This document shows, piece after piece, positions 1 through 6,014 of a stretch of 64,000 nt of DNA (position 1 is the first letter of the stretch; every line of letters starts with the position of its first letter). Origin of the DNA: Bermanella sp040371755 (GTDB lineage: Bacteria; Pseudomonadota; Gammaproteobacteria; Pseudomonadales; Oceanobacteraceae); assembly GCF_040371755.1 (NCBI RefSeq), contig NZ_BAABWE010000002.1:1-64000 (forward strand), given 5' to 3'. The translations under genes were made by a program, and so were the position numbers. The notes beneath the pieces are model-generated. The model ran no database searches. It was not told the DNA's origin and saw only the letters and a program-made list of their open reading frames with translations.

Positions 1-31
1 GAAATTCAATCTGTTCGCGTTTTTTAGCCAT
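1..31 (-). CDS. 5' end of an unidentified gene (partial)
   Basis: The leftward ATG at 31-29 opens a frame reading MAKKREQIEF before the window ends. A strong ribosome-binding sequence, GAGGTGAGG on the coding strand, lies just upstream at about 35-43. Ten residues are too few to name the protein. The gene lies just beyond the last cassette-like gene, so it may mark the chromosomal flank of the accessory patch. Confidence 0.5.
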   Translation of the reverse strand, partial: MAKKREQIEF

Positions 32-124
32 CCAACCTCACCTCAAATAACAATTTTGATATTTACGCGATCCGCAAATATTTATTGTTGCTATAATGGG
101 TGTCTGAATTAATTAGAATTAATT

Positions 125-172
125 ATTTCACCAGCACCGGAATGTAGGTCCTGCTGACTGGCCTTGTTAGGG
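125..172 (-). repeat. degenerate attC-like integron recombination site
   Basis: On the minus strand the segment starts with CCCTAAC (R''-type core) followed by AAGGCC, as in the two better attC sites of this array. It then folds CCAG-T-CAGCA against TGCTGG and ends in GTGAAAT, one mismatch from the GTTRRRY R' core. The stop codon of the upstream gene (167-169) lies inside the R'' core, as is usual for integron cassettes. The right-hand half is convincing. The left half is degenerate, so the site may be old or inactive. Confidence 0.45.
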
Positions 173-583
173 CTTGGGAACAGATTTAAAACCACCCAGC
201 TTTCTGTTTACAAAGTTACTTAGCTCATGATTTTCTTCGTATGGCTCCAGAGCAGTAGCAATATCCCATGGTGGATTTACTATGCCAAAATACTTTAAAA
301 CCTCATCTTGTTCCATAGGAGGAAACGAAGATAGGCTTCTTAAGAAACCCTCTGGACACTTGAAAAATGCTGCCTCATTAATCTCTGAGAGCCATTCGGA
401 ATTAGCTGCTCCTGTATACTGACCAGACACAGCCAACGAAAATAGTTTCTTGTAGTCTATATTTTTGTCACAGGACGATTGTGCTACCTCATTTGCCATG
501 CTGACCAACGCAGACTCTCCGTCAGCTTGTGAAAACGCCATTGATGGAATAGTGAGAAGAACAGCCAGTATTAAATTTCTCAT
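167..583 (-). CDS. small exported protein of unknown function, integron cassette-type gene
   Basis: This is a 138-residue protein that I do not recognise. Residues 1-19 form a typical Sec signal peptide (MRNLILAVLLTIPSMAFSQ) with likely cleavage after Ala-Phe-Ser, so the product is probably periplasmic. Two cysteines remain in the mature part (within SSCDKN and FKCPEG) and could form a disulfide. No catalytic motif is visible. The gene fills the space between two attC-like sites in the same orientation, and its stop lies within the downstream site, which is the layout of a mobile gene cassette. No promoter of its own is obvious; cassettes are often read from a distant promoter. Confidence 0.6.
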   Translation of the reverse strand: MRNLILAVLLTIPSMAFSQADGESALVSMANEVAQSSCDKNIDYKKLFSLAVSGQYTGAANSEWLSEINEAAFFKCPEGFLRSLSSFPPMEQDEVLKYFGIVNPPWDIATALEPYEENHELSNFVNRKLGGFKSVPKP

Positions 584-602
584 AGGTTTTACTTCATGGG
601 TG

Positions 603-698
603 CCCTAACGCCACATTAAGCGGCTAATTACAGTTTGTTATAATTTGAGCGAAGCGAACAACAAACTGTAATTTGTCCACTTGAATGCCTTGTTATAC
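603..698 (-). repeat. attC recombination site of an integron cassette
   Basis: The 96-bp element reads on the minus strand GTATAAC (R'') - AAGGCATTCAAGTGGAC (L'') - central hairpin - GCCGCTTAATGTGGC (L') - GTTAGGG (R'). This matches attC architecture: RYYYAAC and GTTRRRY-type cores with partly complementary L boxes. The central arms are perfect 14-nt complements (626-639 and 660-673). The upstream gene's stop codon (693-695) falls inside R''. The orientation agrees with the leftward genes on both sides. Confidence 0.85.
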
Positions 699-1010
699 GT
701 ATTTTATACCTAATTTAAATTTATGAGCCGACTTAACGAGAAAGTAACTAACAATTGGGAATAATGGTGTAAACAAGATGAACATTAGAGCAATGCCTCC
801 ATCCATAATTCCAGCCTCCAAATGACTTAAAGGCGTAATAAATAAAACCAACATCATTAATGCAAAAGTTAAAGGCCCAGTCAAAATTGTAATAAAAGCT
901 TTAAGTGTTGAAGTAAGCTCATAATCATAAAATTTAGCAAAATATTTACATACTAAAAAAGAGATATAAAAATGTGCTATAAGAAAAACACCTAAAATTA
1001 GCAAATCCAC
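693..1010 (-). CDS. small integral membrane protein, integron cassette-type gene
   Basis: This 105-residue protein is almost entirely hydrophobic, with about three membrane segments (near residues 2-22, 35-60 and 68-92) and a basic C-terminus. No known family is recognised. The start is GTG at 1010, supported by an excellent ribosome-binding site (AAGGAGG, about 5 nt upstream). The gene is flanked by attC sites at 603-698 and 1026-1100 in matching orientation, so it behaves as a one-gene cassette of roughly 400 bp. Its base composition is more A+T-rich than the core genes to the right, consistent with acquired DNA. Confidence 0.6.
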   Translation of the reverse strand: MDLLILGVFLIAHFYISFLVCKYFAKFYDYELTSTLKAFITILTGPLTFALMMLVLFITPLSHLEAGIMDGGIALMFILFTPLFPIVSYFLVKSAHKFKLGIKYV

Positions 1011-1025
1011 TGAACCTCCTTATAC

Positions 1026-1100
1026 GTATAACGCCGCCCACAACGGCGAGCGTAGCGAGTCCGGCAGCCGTAGGCTGCGTATTGCTGGGCCTTGTTATAA
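1026..1100 (-). repeat. attC recombination site of an integron cassette
   Basis: The 75-bp minus-strand element starts with TTATAAC AAGGCCCAGCAAT and ends with TTGTGGGCGGC GTTATAC. GCCCA near the start pairs with TGGGC near the end. The internal part carries further short palindromes (GCAGCC/GGCTGC and CGAGCG/CGCTAC-type arms). The stop codon of the upstream gene at 1095-1097 lies inside the R'' core. Core spacing and orientation match the site at 603-698. Confidence 0.85.
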
Positions 1101-1445
1101 ATCATTTGCGAGCCCTTTGGTGATATTTTTTGAAATCCTTTTCATACCGGATTGAATATTACTACTAATGCGATGCCCTGGAATATATTGGGGGAGAACA
1201 GTGTTGCACTTTTGATAGTCTGGGTGAGTGCGAATTACATTTATATATTGCTCTAAAACCTCTGGAGGTGTGGTGGGACGTTTCAGCTGCCCTTTTAATT
1301 TTTCGTAGAATTTTCTAATGGATTCTTCTTCATTTGGTTCTTCATCATTCAGATGTATATACAGCACCTCTGCTAGTTTCGGAATTTTCCATCCAAGACC
1401 ATCTATTGTGCCTTTAATAACTTCTTGTAACTCGTTAGTGTTCAT
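1095..1445 (-). CDS. hypothetical helical protein, integron cassette-type gene
   Basis: This is a 116-residue, probably cytoplasmic protein without a recognised family. It is predicted to be mostly helical and charged. Residues 3-60 alternate short helices in a way that could be a DNA-binding fold (IPKLAEVLYIHLNDEE), but no definite helix-turn-helix is seen. The C-terminal 25 residues are basic. The stop overlaps the R'' core of the attC site at 1026-1100, as expected for a cassette. Upstream of the ATG are two TGTCCC hexamers 10 bp apart (1446-1451 and 1456-1461) and the palindrome TCCCA-GTT-TGGGA (1485-1497), possible operators. A regulatory role is only a guess. Confidence 0.5.
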   Translation of the reverse strand: MNTNELQEVIKGTIDGLGWKIPKLAEVLYIHLNDEEPNEEESIRKFYEKLKGQLKRPTTPPEVLEQYINVIRTHPDYQKCNTVLPQYIPGHRISSNIQSGMKRISKNITKGLANDL

Positions 1446-1497
1446 TGTCCCTATTTGTCCCGATGAAAGTGTTAATTTAAATATTCCCAGTTTGGGA
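1446..1497. promoter_or_regulatory. possible operator region between divergent small genes
   Basis: The region between the leftward gene starting at 1445 and the rightward small ORF at 1522 has TGTCCC twice at 10-bp spacing (1446, 1456) and an inverted repeat TCCCA-N3-TGGGA (1485-1497). The shared GGGAC/GTCCC core suggests binding sites for one protein. No promoter hexamers could be assigned with confidence. Confidence 0.3.
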
Positions 1498-1521
1498 CTT
1501 TAAACAAAAGAGGATTCTATT

Positions 1522-1641
1522 ATGCATAATTTAAACATTACAATTTTCGCAAATGCTGGCGGTAACCCTCCAAATGGGCCAAGCACCACAGGAAACCCAT
1601 CTGGTGGTGGAAGAGGTAACAACCCACCAAAGGGCAAATAG
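1522..1641 (+). CDS. 39-residue Gly/Asn/Pro-rich small protein
   Basis: A short rightward ORF runs from ATG at 1522 to TAG at 1639-1641. A ribosome-binding sequence, AGAGGA, lies about 7 nt upstream. The product starts with a short hydrophobic stretch (NLNITIFANA) and continues as a low-complexity tail rich in Gly, Asn, Pro, Ser and Thr, ending KGK. It has no cysteine. Its stop abuts the stop of the convergent gene 1642-2037 with no spacer. Such a composition could suit a secreted peptide precursor or a disordered adaptor, but no family is recognised and expression is unproven. Confidence 0.4.
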   Translation: MHNLNITIFANAGGNPPNGPSTTGNPSGGGRGNNPPKGK

Positions 1642-2037
1642 TTACTTTTGGCAGTTTTCAGCATTCTTATCAAAGGCCTTTAAAAAGGCCTGTTCGCTTA
1701 CTTTATAACGAATATAGGATATCTCATTCATTGTATCCTCCATCGCACACAAACATATTTCATTTCTGCTTCCATAAACTCGATAGCTAACAGGCTCCCG
1801 ATAAGAATTTGAGCAAGCGTTAAGAATTTCATACTCAATATCTAAAGGATATCTGTTATCAGTGATAGCGTAATCAATAAACTGGCTACCACCATAAGCC
1901 AAAATTGCAGCTATTCCAGCGGCCTTAAGGGGCTTCTTGATTTGAAATCTTTCAATTTCATTTGAGCAATTTTTGCAATGAAAAATGATATCTGCATTTA
2001 TATCTGCATTCTCATCACAATTACAAGAATCTGACAC
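1642..2037 (-). CDS. cysteine-rich hypothetical protein
   Basis: This 131-residue protein is of unknown function. The start is GTG at 2037 with a strong AAGGAG ribosome-binding site 5-6 nt upstream. The N-terminus has CNC (residues 5-7) and, at about 21-24, CKNC, which together could bind a metal. Residues about 35-55 are hydrophobic (LKAAGIAAILAYGG) and may be a single membrane segment. Three further cysteines lie in the C-terminal half (ICLC and near the end). The gene is convergent with the 39-residue ORF and immediately follows a GTTATAA core-like sequence (2052-2058). It may belong to the same large cassette as the gene at 1095-1445. Confidence 0.5.
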   Translation of the reverse strand: MSDSCNCDENADINADIIFHCKNCSNEIERFQIKKPLKAAGIAAILAYGGSQFIDYAITDNRYPLDIEYEILNACSNSYREPVSYRVYGSRNEICLCAMEDTMNEISYIRYKVSEQAFLKAFDKNAENCQK

Positions 2038-2069
2038 TGCCTCTCCTTGATTTATAACATTTTAATCGT

Positions 2070-2184
2070 GCGCATGCGCGTTTTTGCAATTCTGATTTTG
2101 AAGGAAAGATCGTCTGGAAGACTCGCCATTTCTGGGCTATAGACCAAATTCCGTTTCGGCTTCTCAAGAAAAACGCGCATGCGC
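2070..2184. repeat. long inverted repeat with GCGCATGCGCGTTTTT arms
   Basis: Two perfect 16-nt arms, at 2070-2085 and 2169-2184, enclose 83 bp. Each arm contains the palindrome GCGCATGCGC. Partial further copies of AAAAACGCGCATG occur at 2304-2316 and, less exactly, 2273-2284, so the motif is a local repeat family of four. The enclosed 83 bp has no ORF. A GTTATAA core (minus strand, 2058-2052) lies just outside the left arm. It could be a cassette-platform structure, a protein-binding array or a small non-autonomous element. Confidence 0.6.
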
Positions 2185-2542
2185 GGTATTAACCTAATTG
2201 CGGGTTCTCGCAATCTCAGGATTAATTTTTATAAGTCGTTGATATTGCACGATTTAAATTCAGGGCACCAGTAAAAACACGCACTATTTTATTATTTTAA
2301 GGTAAAAACGCGCATGATTTTTTTGATTTATTGAAAATATACTGTTTATACATACAGACTAATTACTGCAAGGAATAATCATATTTAAAAGACCATATTT
2401 GATCATTAAGGCAATCTTCAGATCATTCTCCAAAATTTGGAAAATGAAGCATTGTGTACACCAAAACCATGAAAGGATAAATAAGTCTTAGGTCCACACC
2501 TGCTTATCACTGTGTATCCCGCTGCATGCTCAACTCCCCCCC
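2185..2542. other. non-coding gap between accessory genes and the arsR-like gene
   Basis: No credible ORF is present. The gap contains two partial AAAAACGCGCAT repeats (about 2273 and 2304), the LexA-type box at 2340-2359, and an AAGGAATAATC ribosome-binding-like stretch at about 2370-2380 that is not followed by an open frame. The sequence is A+T-rich and looks like decayed DNA. Confidence 0.5.
2340..2359 (+). promoter_or_regulatory. LexA (SOS) box without a following gene
   Basis: TACTGTTTATACATACAGAC fits the gammaproteobacterial LexA consensus CTGT-N8-ACAG with an A+T-rich centre. No SOS gene follows on either strand. The nearest rightward gene starts 250 bp downstream. LexA boxes commonly control integron integrase promoters, and this one is placed to the right of leftward-pointing cassettes, where a divergent intI promoter would be. 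Confidence 0.6.
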
Positions 2543-2588
2543 TTTACAATCAGTTCAAATAAGACTACATTTCGTTATATAACGAAAT
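2543..2588 (+). promoter_or_regulatory. promoter with 20-bp palindromic operator for the arsR-like gene
   Basis: A -35 TTTACA (2543-2548) and a -10 TACATT (2566-2571) are 17 bp apart. The perfect palindrome ATTTCGTTATATAACGAAAT (2569-2588) overlaps the end of the -10 and the expected start point, a position suited to repression. A related copy lies before the next gene (2941-2960). Autoregulation by the ArsR-type protein is inferred. Confidence 0.65.
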
Positions 2589-2607
2589 TACAAATGGAAG
2601 AATTACT

Positions 2608-2895
2608 ATGACTCCAAACGATGATGCTCTCCTAGCTTTCTTCCGCGGCCTCGCTAACGAGAATCGGCAGAAGATCCTGTTTAGTGTATTTATTGATAAA
2701 CAGCCCCACACGGTAGGGGAGGTGGCCGAGCGTATTGGGCTTGCCCAGTCCACCACCTCAATGCATCTAACACAAATGAAGCAGGCTGGTATTCTCAGCT
2801 CCGAGAAGATCAACAAAGAGGTCTTCTACCGAGTCAACAAAAACCGCATCGCTGAATATCTAAACCTAGTGCAGAATTGGCTCAGCTGCAGTTAG
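2608..2895 (+). CDS. ArsR/SmtB-family winged-helix transcriptional regulator
   Basis: The 95-residue size is typical of the family. The winged helix-turn-helix spans about residues 20-85, with the recognition helix around AQSTTSMHLTQMKQAG and the wing around EKINKEVFYRVN. Classic metal-binding Cys pairs (ELCVCDL type) are absent; only one Cys, near the C-terminus, is seen. It is therefore probably not an arsenic or cadmium sensor, and its ligand is unknown. It likely binds the palindrome in its own promoter and the similar site before the serine hydrolase gene 86 bp downstream, so the two genes form a regulatory pair. Family assignment is firm; target and signal are inferred. Confidence 0.85.
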   Translation: MTPNDDALLAFFRGLANENRQKILFSVFIDKQPHTVGEVAERIGLAQSTTSMHLTQMKQAGILSSEKINKEVFYRVNKNRIAEYLNLVQNWLSCS

Positions 2896-2940
2896 CCCGA
2901 ACTCAAACTCAACTGGTATTTTGATATTTAATATATCTTA

Positions 2941-2960
2941 ATTTCGCGATATAACATAAC
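2941..2960 (+). promoter_or_regulatory. second, imperfect copy of the arsR operator
   Basis: ATTTCGCGATATAACATAAC matches the perfect palindrome at 2569-2588 at 15 of 20 positions, with the left half and centre best preserved. It lies about 20 bp upstream of the serine hydrolase start, so the same regulator probably controls both genes. Confidence 0.55.
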
Positions 2961-2981
2961 AAAAGCTATAGGAGTCACCAA

Positions 2982-4172
2982 ATGAAACGATCATACATGC
3001 TTTACGCTACAGTCCTATTGTTCGTAATAGGCTTAAGCAGTAGCAACCTCGTGAATTATTATCATTCCAAACTGACACTGTTCGATGAAGATAAACTGGC
3101 CGACAACTTCCGGCATATGGACCGAATATTTAACAGTAATCCCATTGCGGCATCGACAAACCCAGTGCCATTCAGTCTTTCTCAAAAACCTATTGCTGAC
3201 ATGTATCGATTCAAAGGCAAGCAGTATTCTGTTAATGAGTTTCTCCAGCGCAGCGAAACCACTGGCTTTCTCGTCATTCAGAATGATCAGATCATCCATG
3301 AGCGTTATTTCAAGGATTATGATGCCCACGACCGAGTGACTTCTTTCTCTGTAGCCAAATCATTTATTGCAACGCTCGTGGGTATTGCTCTCGATGACGG
3401 TCTAATTCAAAGCCTGAGTGACCCGATCACGACATATGTACCTGAGTTAAAAGAGTCTGGGTTTCATCAAGTACCTATCGTCGATATATTGCAAATGTCA
3501 TCTGGCATTGACTTCTCCGAGCACTACGACGACACCAGTACAGATGCCTATACGATCTACGACAAAATGTTCATCTGGCTACGCCCTATAGATGAGGTAA
3601 TCAATGACTATGGCAGCACTGCAGCCCCCGGTGAACTCTTTCACTACGCCAGTATAAATACTCAGGCGCTAGGCATGCTGATAGAAAACGTGTTCGGCAA
3701 GAAGGTGCATTTGGTGATGCAGGAGCGACTCTGGAAACCTATGGGCGCTACCGAAAGTGCCTTATGGCTGACTGATCAATATGAAACCGAAGTCAGCCTT
3801 TGGGGGCTGAACGCCACGCTTCGCGACTTCGCGCGGCTCGGCCTACTTCATTTACACGAGGGCCGAATCAACAATCAGCAGATTATTTCCAAGGCATGGG
3901 TTCAGCACGCGACTAAACCGAATAAACCCTACCTACAAGCAGGTCATATTAATCAAGATTGGGGCTATCAGTATCACTGGTGGATTCCACGTGAGTCTAA
4001 GGGCGACTACACTGCAATCGGCATCTGGGGGCAGTTTATTTATGTGAACCCGAGTGCGAATCTCGTGATCGTGAAAACCAGTGCGGATGCTAACTTCAAG
4101 CCACACGAGTATGAAGCGATTACAGCCTTTCGAGCGATTGCAAAACAGTTAAAGGCCAGCGGCAGTCTCTAA
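2982..4172 (+). CDS. serine hydrolase of the beta-lactamase/transpeptidase-like family
   Basis: This 396-residue protein has an N-terminal hydrophobic segment (about residues 5-22), probably a signal peptide or membrane anchor, so it should act in the periplasm. The SxxK motif is S123-V-A-K126 and the second motif Y222-A-S224 fits the Tyr-x-Ser/Asn position. The family covers class C-type beta-lactamases, esterases and 6-aminohexanoate-dimer hydrolase-like amidases. The long WHWW-like C-terminal region (HWWIP) is more like the amidase/esterase branch than true AmpC. The substrate is not known. The ATG has AGGAG 7 nt upstream. It follows the ArsR-type gene and carries a similar operator. Confidence 0.8.
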   Translation: MKRSYMLYATVLLFVIGLSSSNLVNYYHSKLTLFDEDKLADNFRHMDRIFNSNPIAASTNPVPFSLSQKPIADMYRFKGKQYSVNEFLQRSETTGFLVIQNDQIIHERYFKDYDAHDRVTSFSVAKSFIATLVGIALDDGLIQSLSDPITTYVPELKESGFHQVPIVDILQMSSGIDFSEHYDDTSTDAYTIYDKMFIWLRPIDEVINDYGSTAAPGELFHYASINTQALGMLIENVFGKKVHLVMQERLWKPMGATESALWLTDQYETEVSLWGLNATLRDFARLGLLHLHEGRINNQQIISKAWVQHATKPNKPYLQAGHINQDWGYQYHWWIPRESKGDYTAIGIWGQFIYVNPSANLVIVKTSADANFKPHEYEAITAFRAIAKQLKASGSL

Positions 4173-4292
4173 ATCGGTTATACCCTCTAAAATTAACTTG
4201 CTTAGGGGGCATCATTTCAAAAGAAAACGTAAACCCAGACCCGTGTCGATTATAAATTATAATTGCTGAGTACCGCATTTATAAACTGTAAA

Positions 4293-4697
4293 TCAACCTA
4301 ACCCTAACTTCTTTTTCAGCGCCCCTATAATCGGCACATTGGCCTCTGGAAAATCATAAGCATCTATCTCACTCATCAAAATCCACTTCGTCACTTGTCC
4401 TTCGGCACCATGTGCTTCTCCGCGGAATTCATTCACCACATAGACATCCAACTCGATTAACTTATCGCCGTAATCATGCTCTAGCCTGATGAGTGGGGAA
4501 ACGCTTTGCGCGTGAATGCCTATTTCTTCGTCTAGCTCACGAATCAGGGCTTGTTCTGGAGTTTCCCCGTTTTCTTTTTTACCACCGGGGAATTCCCATA
4601 GTCCTCCTTGGTGCGCTTGGCTGGCACGCTTGGCTATGAATAACTGGGTTAAATCTGACGACAATATAGCAGCGGCGACCACTTCTATCTTTTTCAT
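4293..4697 (-). CDS. mutT: 8-oxo-dGTP diphosphatase (Nudix hydrolase MutT)
   Basis: This cytoplasmic enzyme removes oxidised dGTP from the nucleotide pool and so prevents A:T to C:G mutations. The 134-residue length is typical. The Nudix box is complete: G39-x5-E45-x7-R53-E54-L-x-E57-E58-x-G60. The gene follows argJ and secA as in Pseudomonas, which supports MutT rather than another Nudix enzyme. It starts only about 23 bp beyond a strong hairpin terminator of argJ, so expression would depend on read-through or on a promoter within that gap. It is convergent with the serine hydrolase gene. Confidence 0.88.
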   Translation of the reverse strand: MKKIEVVAAAILSSDLTQLFIAKRASQAHQGGLWEFPGGKKENGETPEQALIRELDEEIGIHAQSVSPLIRLEHDYGDKLIELDVYVVNEFRGEAHGAEGQVTKWILMSEIDAYDFPEANVPIIGALKKKLGLG

Positions 4698-4719
4698 GTT
4701 ACGTCCTTAAAATTTGGGC

Positions 4720-4754
4720 AAAAAAAAGCAAGCTTAACTCTCGCTAAGCTTGCT
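4720..4754 (-). terminator. intrinsic terminator after argJ
   Basis: On the minus strand AGCAAGCTTA (4754-4745) pairs perfectly with TAAGCTTGCT (4736-4727) across an 8-nt loop, followed by a run of T. It lies 18 bp after the argJ stop and about 23 bp before the mutT ATG. Confidence 0.85.
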
Positions 4755-4772
4755 GATAGCTAATATTGTTGT

Positions 4773-5993
4773 TTAGCTGCGATAATCGGCATTAATCGAA
4801 ACGTATTCGTGGGACAAATCTGTGGTCCACACGGTTTCGTTAGCATTTCCTCGCCCCATATCAATGCGAATGGTTAATTCCGATTGCGCCATTACTTTGG
4901 ACCCTGCTTCTTCCGTATAACTAACTGCGCGTGCGCCGTTTTCCACAATGCAAACATCATCTAAATAGATATTAATATTTTCAACGATCATGTCGCGCAC
5001 ACCGCTGCGACCAACCGCTGCTAATATACGCCCCCAGTTTGCATCGGATGCAAATAAGGCCGTTTTCACTAATGGACTGTGGGCAACGGTATAGGCAATA
5101 CGCAGTGCTTCTTTTGCGTTTTCACAGTGGCTAACGTCAATAGCGACAAATTTTGTGGCACCTTCGCCATCACGCACAATGGCATGAGCCAAGTACATAA
5201 ATACTTTTTCAAGCTCTGCTTTTAATGTACGGTACTGAGGGCTTGCCTCGTCATCAATCACTGCAATATCGGCCGTACCACTGGCCATTAACATGCAGGA
5301 GTCATTAGTAGAAGTATCACCGTCAATGGATATTCGATTAAACGATTTATCTCCAAGCTCAGAACATAACTTTTGCAAAATGACTTTTTCAACCGGAGCG
5401 TCTGTGGCGATAAACCCTAACATGGTAGCCATGTTAGGTTTGATCATCCCTGCTCCTTTTGAGATGCCCGAAATAGAAATGGTTTGCCCATCTATTTCAA
5501 ATTGCGTCGAAATGCCTTTTGGTTGAGTGTCTGTGGTCATTATGCCTCGACTGGCCTCAAACCAAATGTTGTCTTGCGGGTTGGCTAAGGCTTTTGGCAA
5601 AGTAGGCAGTATTTTATCCATTGGCAATCGTTCACCAATTACACCTGTTGAAAAGGGCAACACTTGTTCAATGCTAACGCCTTTTTCAGTTGCAATGGTT
5701 TGGCAAATTGCCATGGCGTCTTCATGGCCACCTTCGCCAGTGCCTGCGTTAGCATTACCTGTATTAATAACCAAGTAACGCGTATTAGCTGCCGCTAAAT
5801 GTTTTTTGCAAATTTTCACTGGCGCTGCACAGAAGGCATTTTCAGTAAAAATACCCGCTGTGGTTGCACTTTCTTCCAGCTCAAAAACGACAATGTCAGG
5901 TCGCATGGTCTGCTTGATACCTGCGTTAGCGGTACCAATGTTAATGCCTTTGATTGTATTGAAGTCTTCAAATACAGATAAGTTTACCGGCAT
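4773..5993 (-). CDS. argJ: bifunctional glutamate N-acetyltransferase / ornithine acetyltransferase
   Basis: ArgJ transfers acetyl from N-acetylornithine to glutamate, which closes the cyclic arginine pathway. In some species it also uses acetyl-CoA. The protein is 406 residues, the usual length. The self-cleavage site is intact: KGAGMIKPNMATML, with Thr190 as the N-terminal nucleophile of the beta chain. The oxyanion region STGVIGERLP (about 115-124) is also present. It lies 21 bp after secA in the same direction and is probably co-transcribed with it; a strong terminator follows. Whether it can make acetylglutamate from acetyl-CoA cannot be told from sequence alone. Confidence 0.95.
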   Translation of the reverse strand: MPVNLSVFEDFNTIKGINIGTANAGIKQTMRPDIVVFELEESATTAGIFTENAFCAAPVKICKKHLAAANTRYLVINTGNANAGTGEGGHEDAMAICQTIATEKGVSIEQVLPFSTGVIGERLPMDKILPTLPKALANPQDNIWFEASRGIMTTDTQPKGISTQFEIDGQTISISGISKGAGMIKPNMATMLGFIATDAPVEKVILQKLCSELGDKSFNRISIDGDTSTNDSCMLMASGTADIAVIDDEASPQYRTLKAELEKVFMYLAHAIVRDGEGATKFVAIDVSHCENAKEALRIAYTVAHSPLVKTALFASDANWGRILAAVGRSGVRDMIVENINIYLDDVCIVENGARAVSYTEEAGSKVMAQSELTIRIDMGRGNANETVWTTDLSHEYVSINADYRS

Positions 5994-6014
5994 GTTTACG
6001 TTTTTCCTTTTAAA

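Noticed and set aside
2608..2895. Arsenic-resistance regulator ArsR
   Set aside because: The metal-binding Cys motif is absent and no ars genes are near, so only the family name is used.
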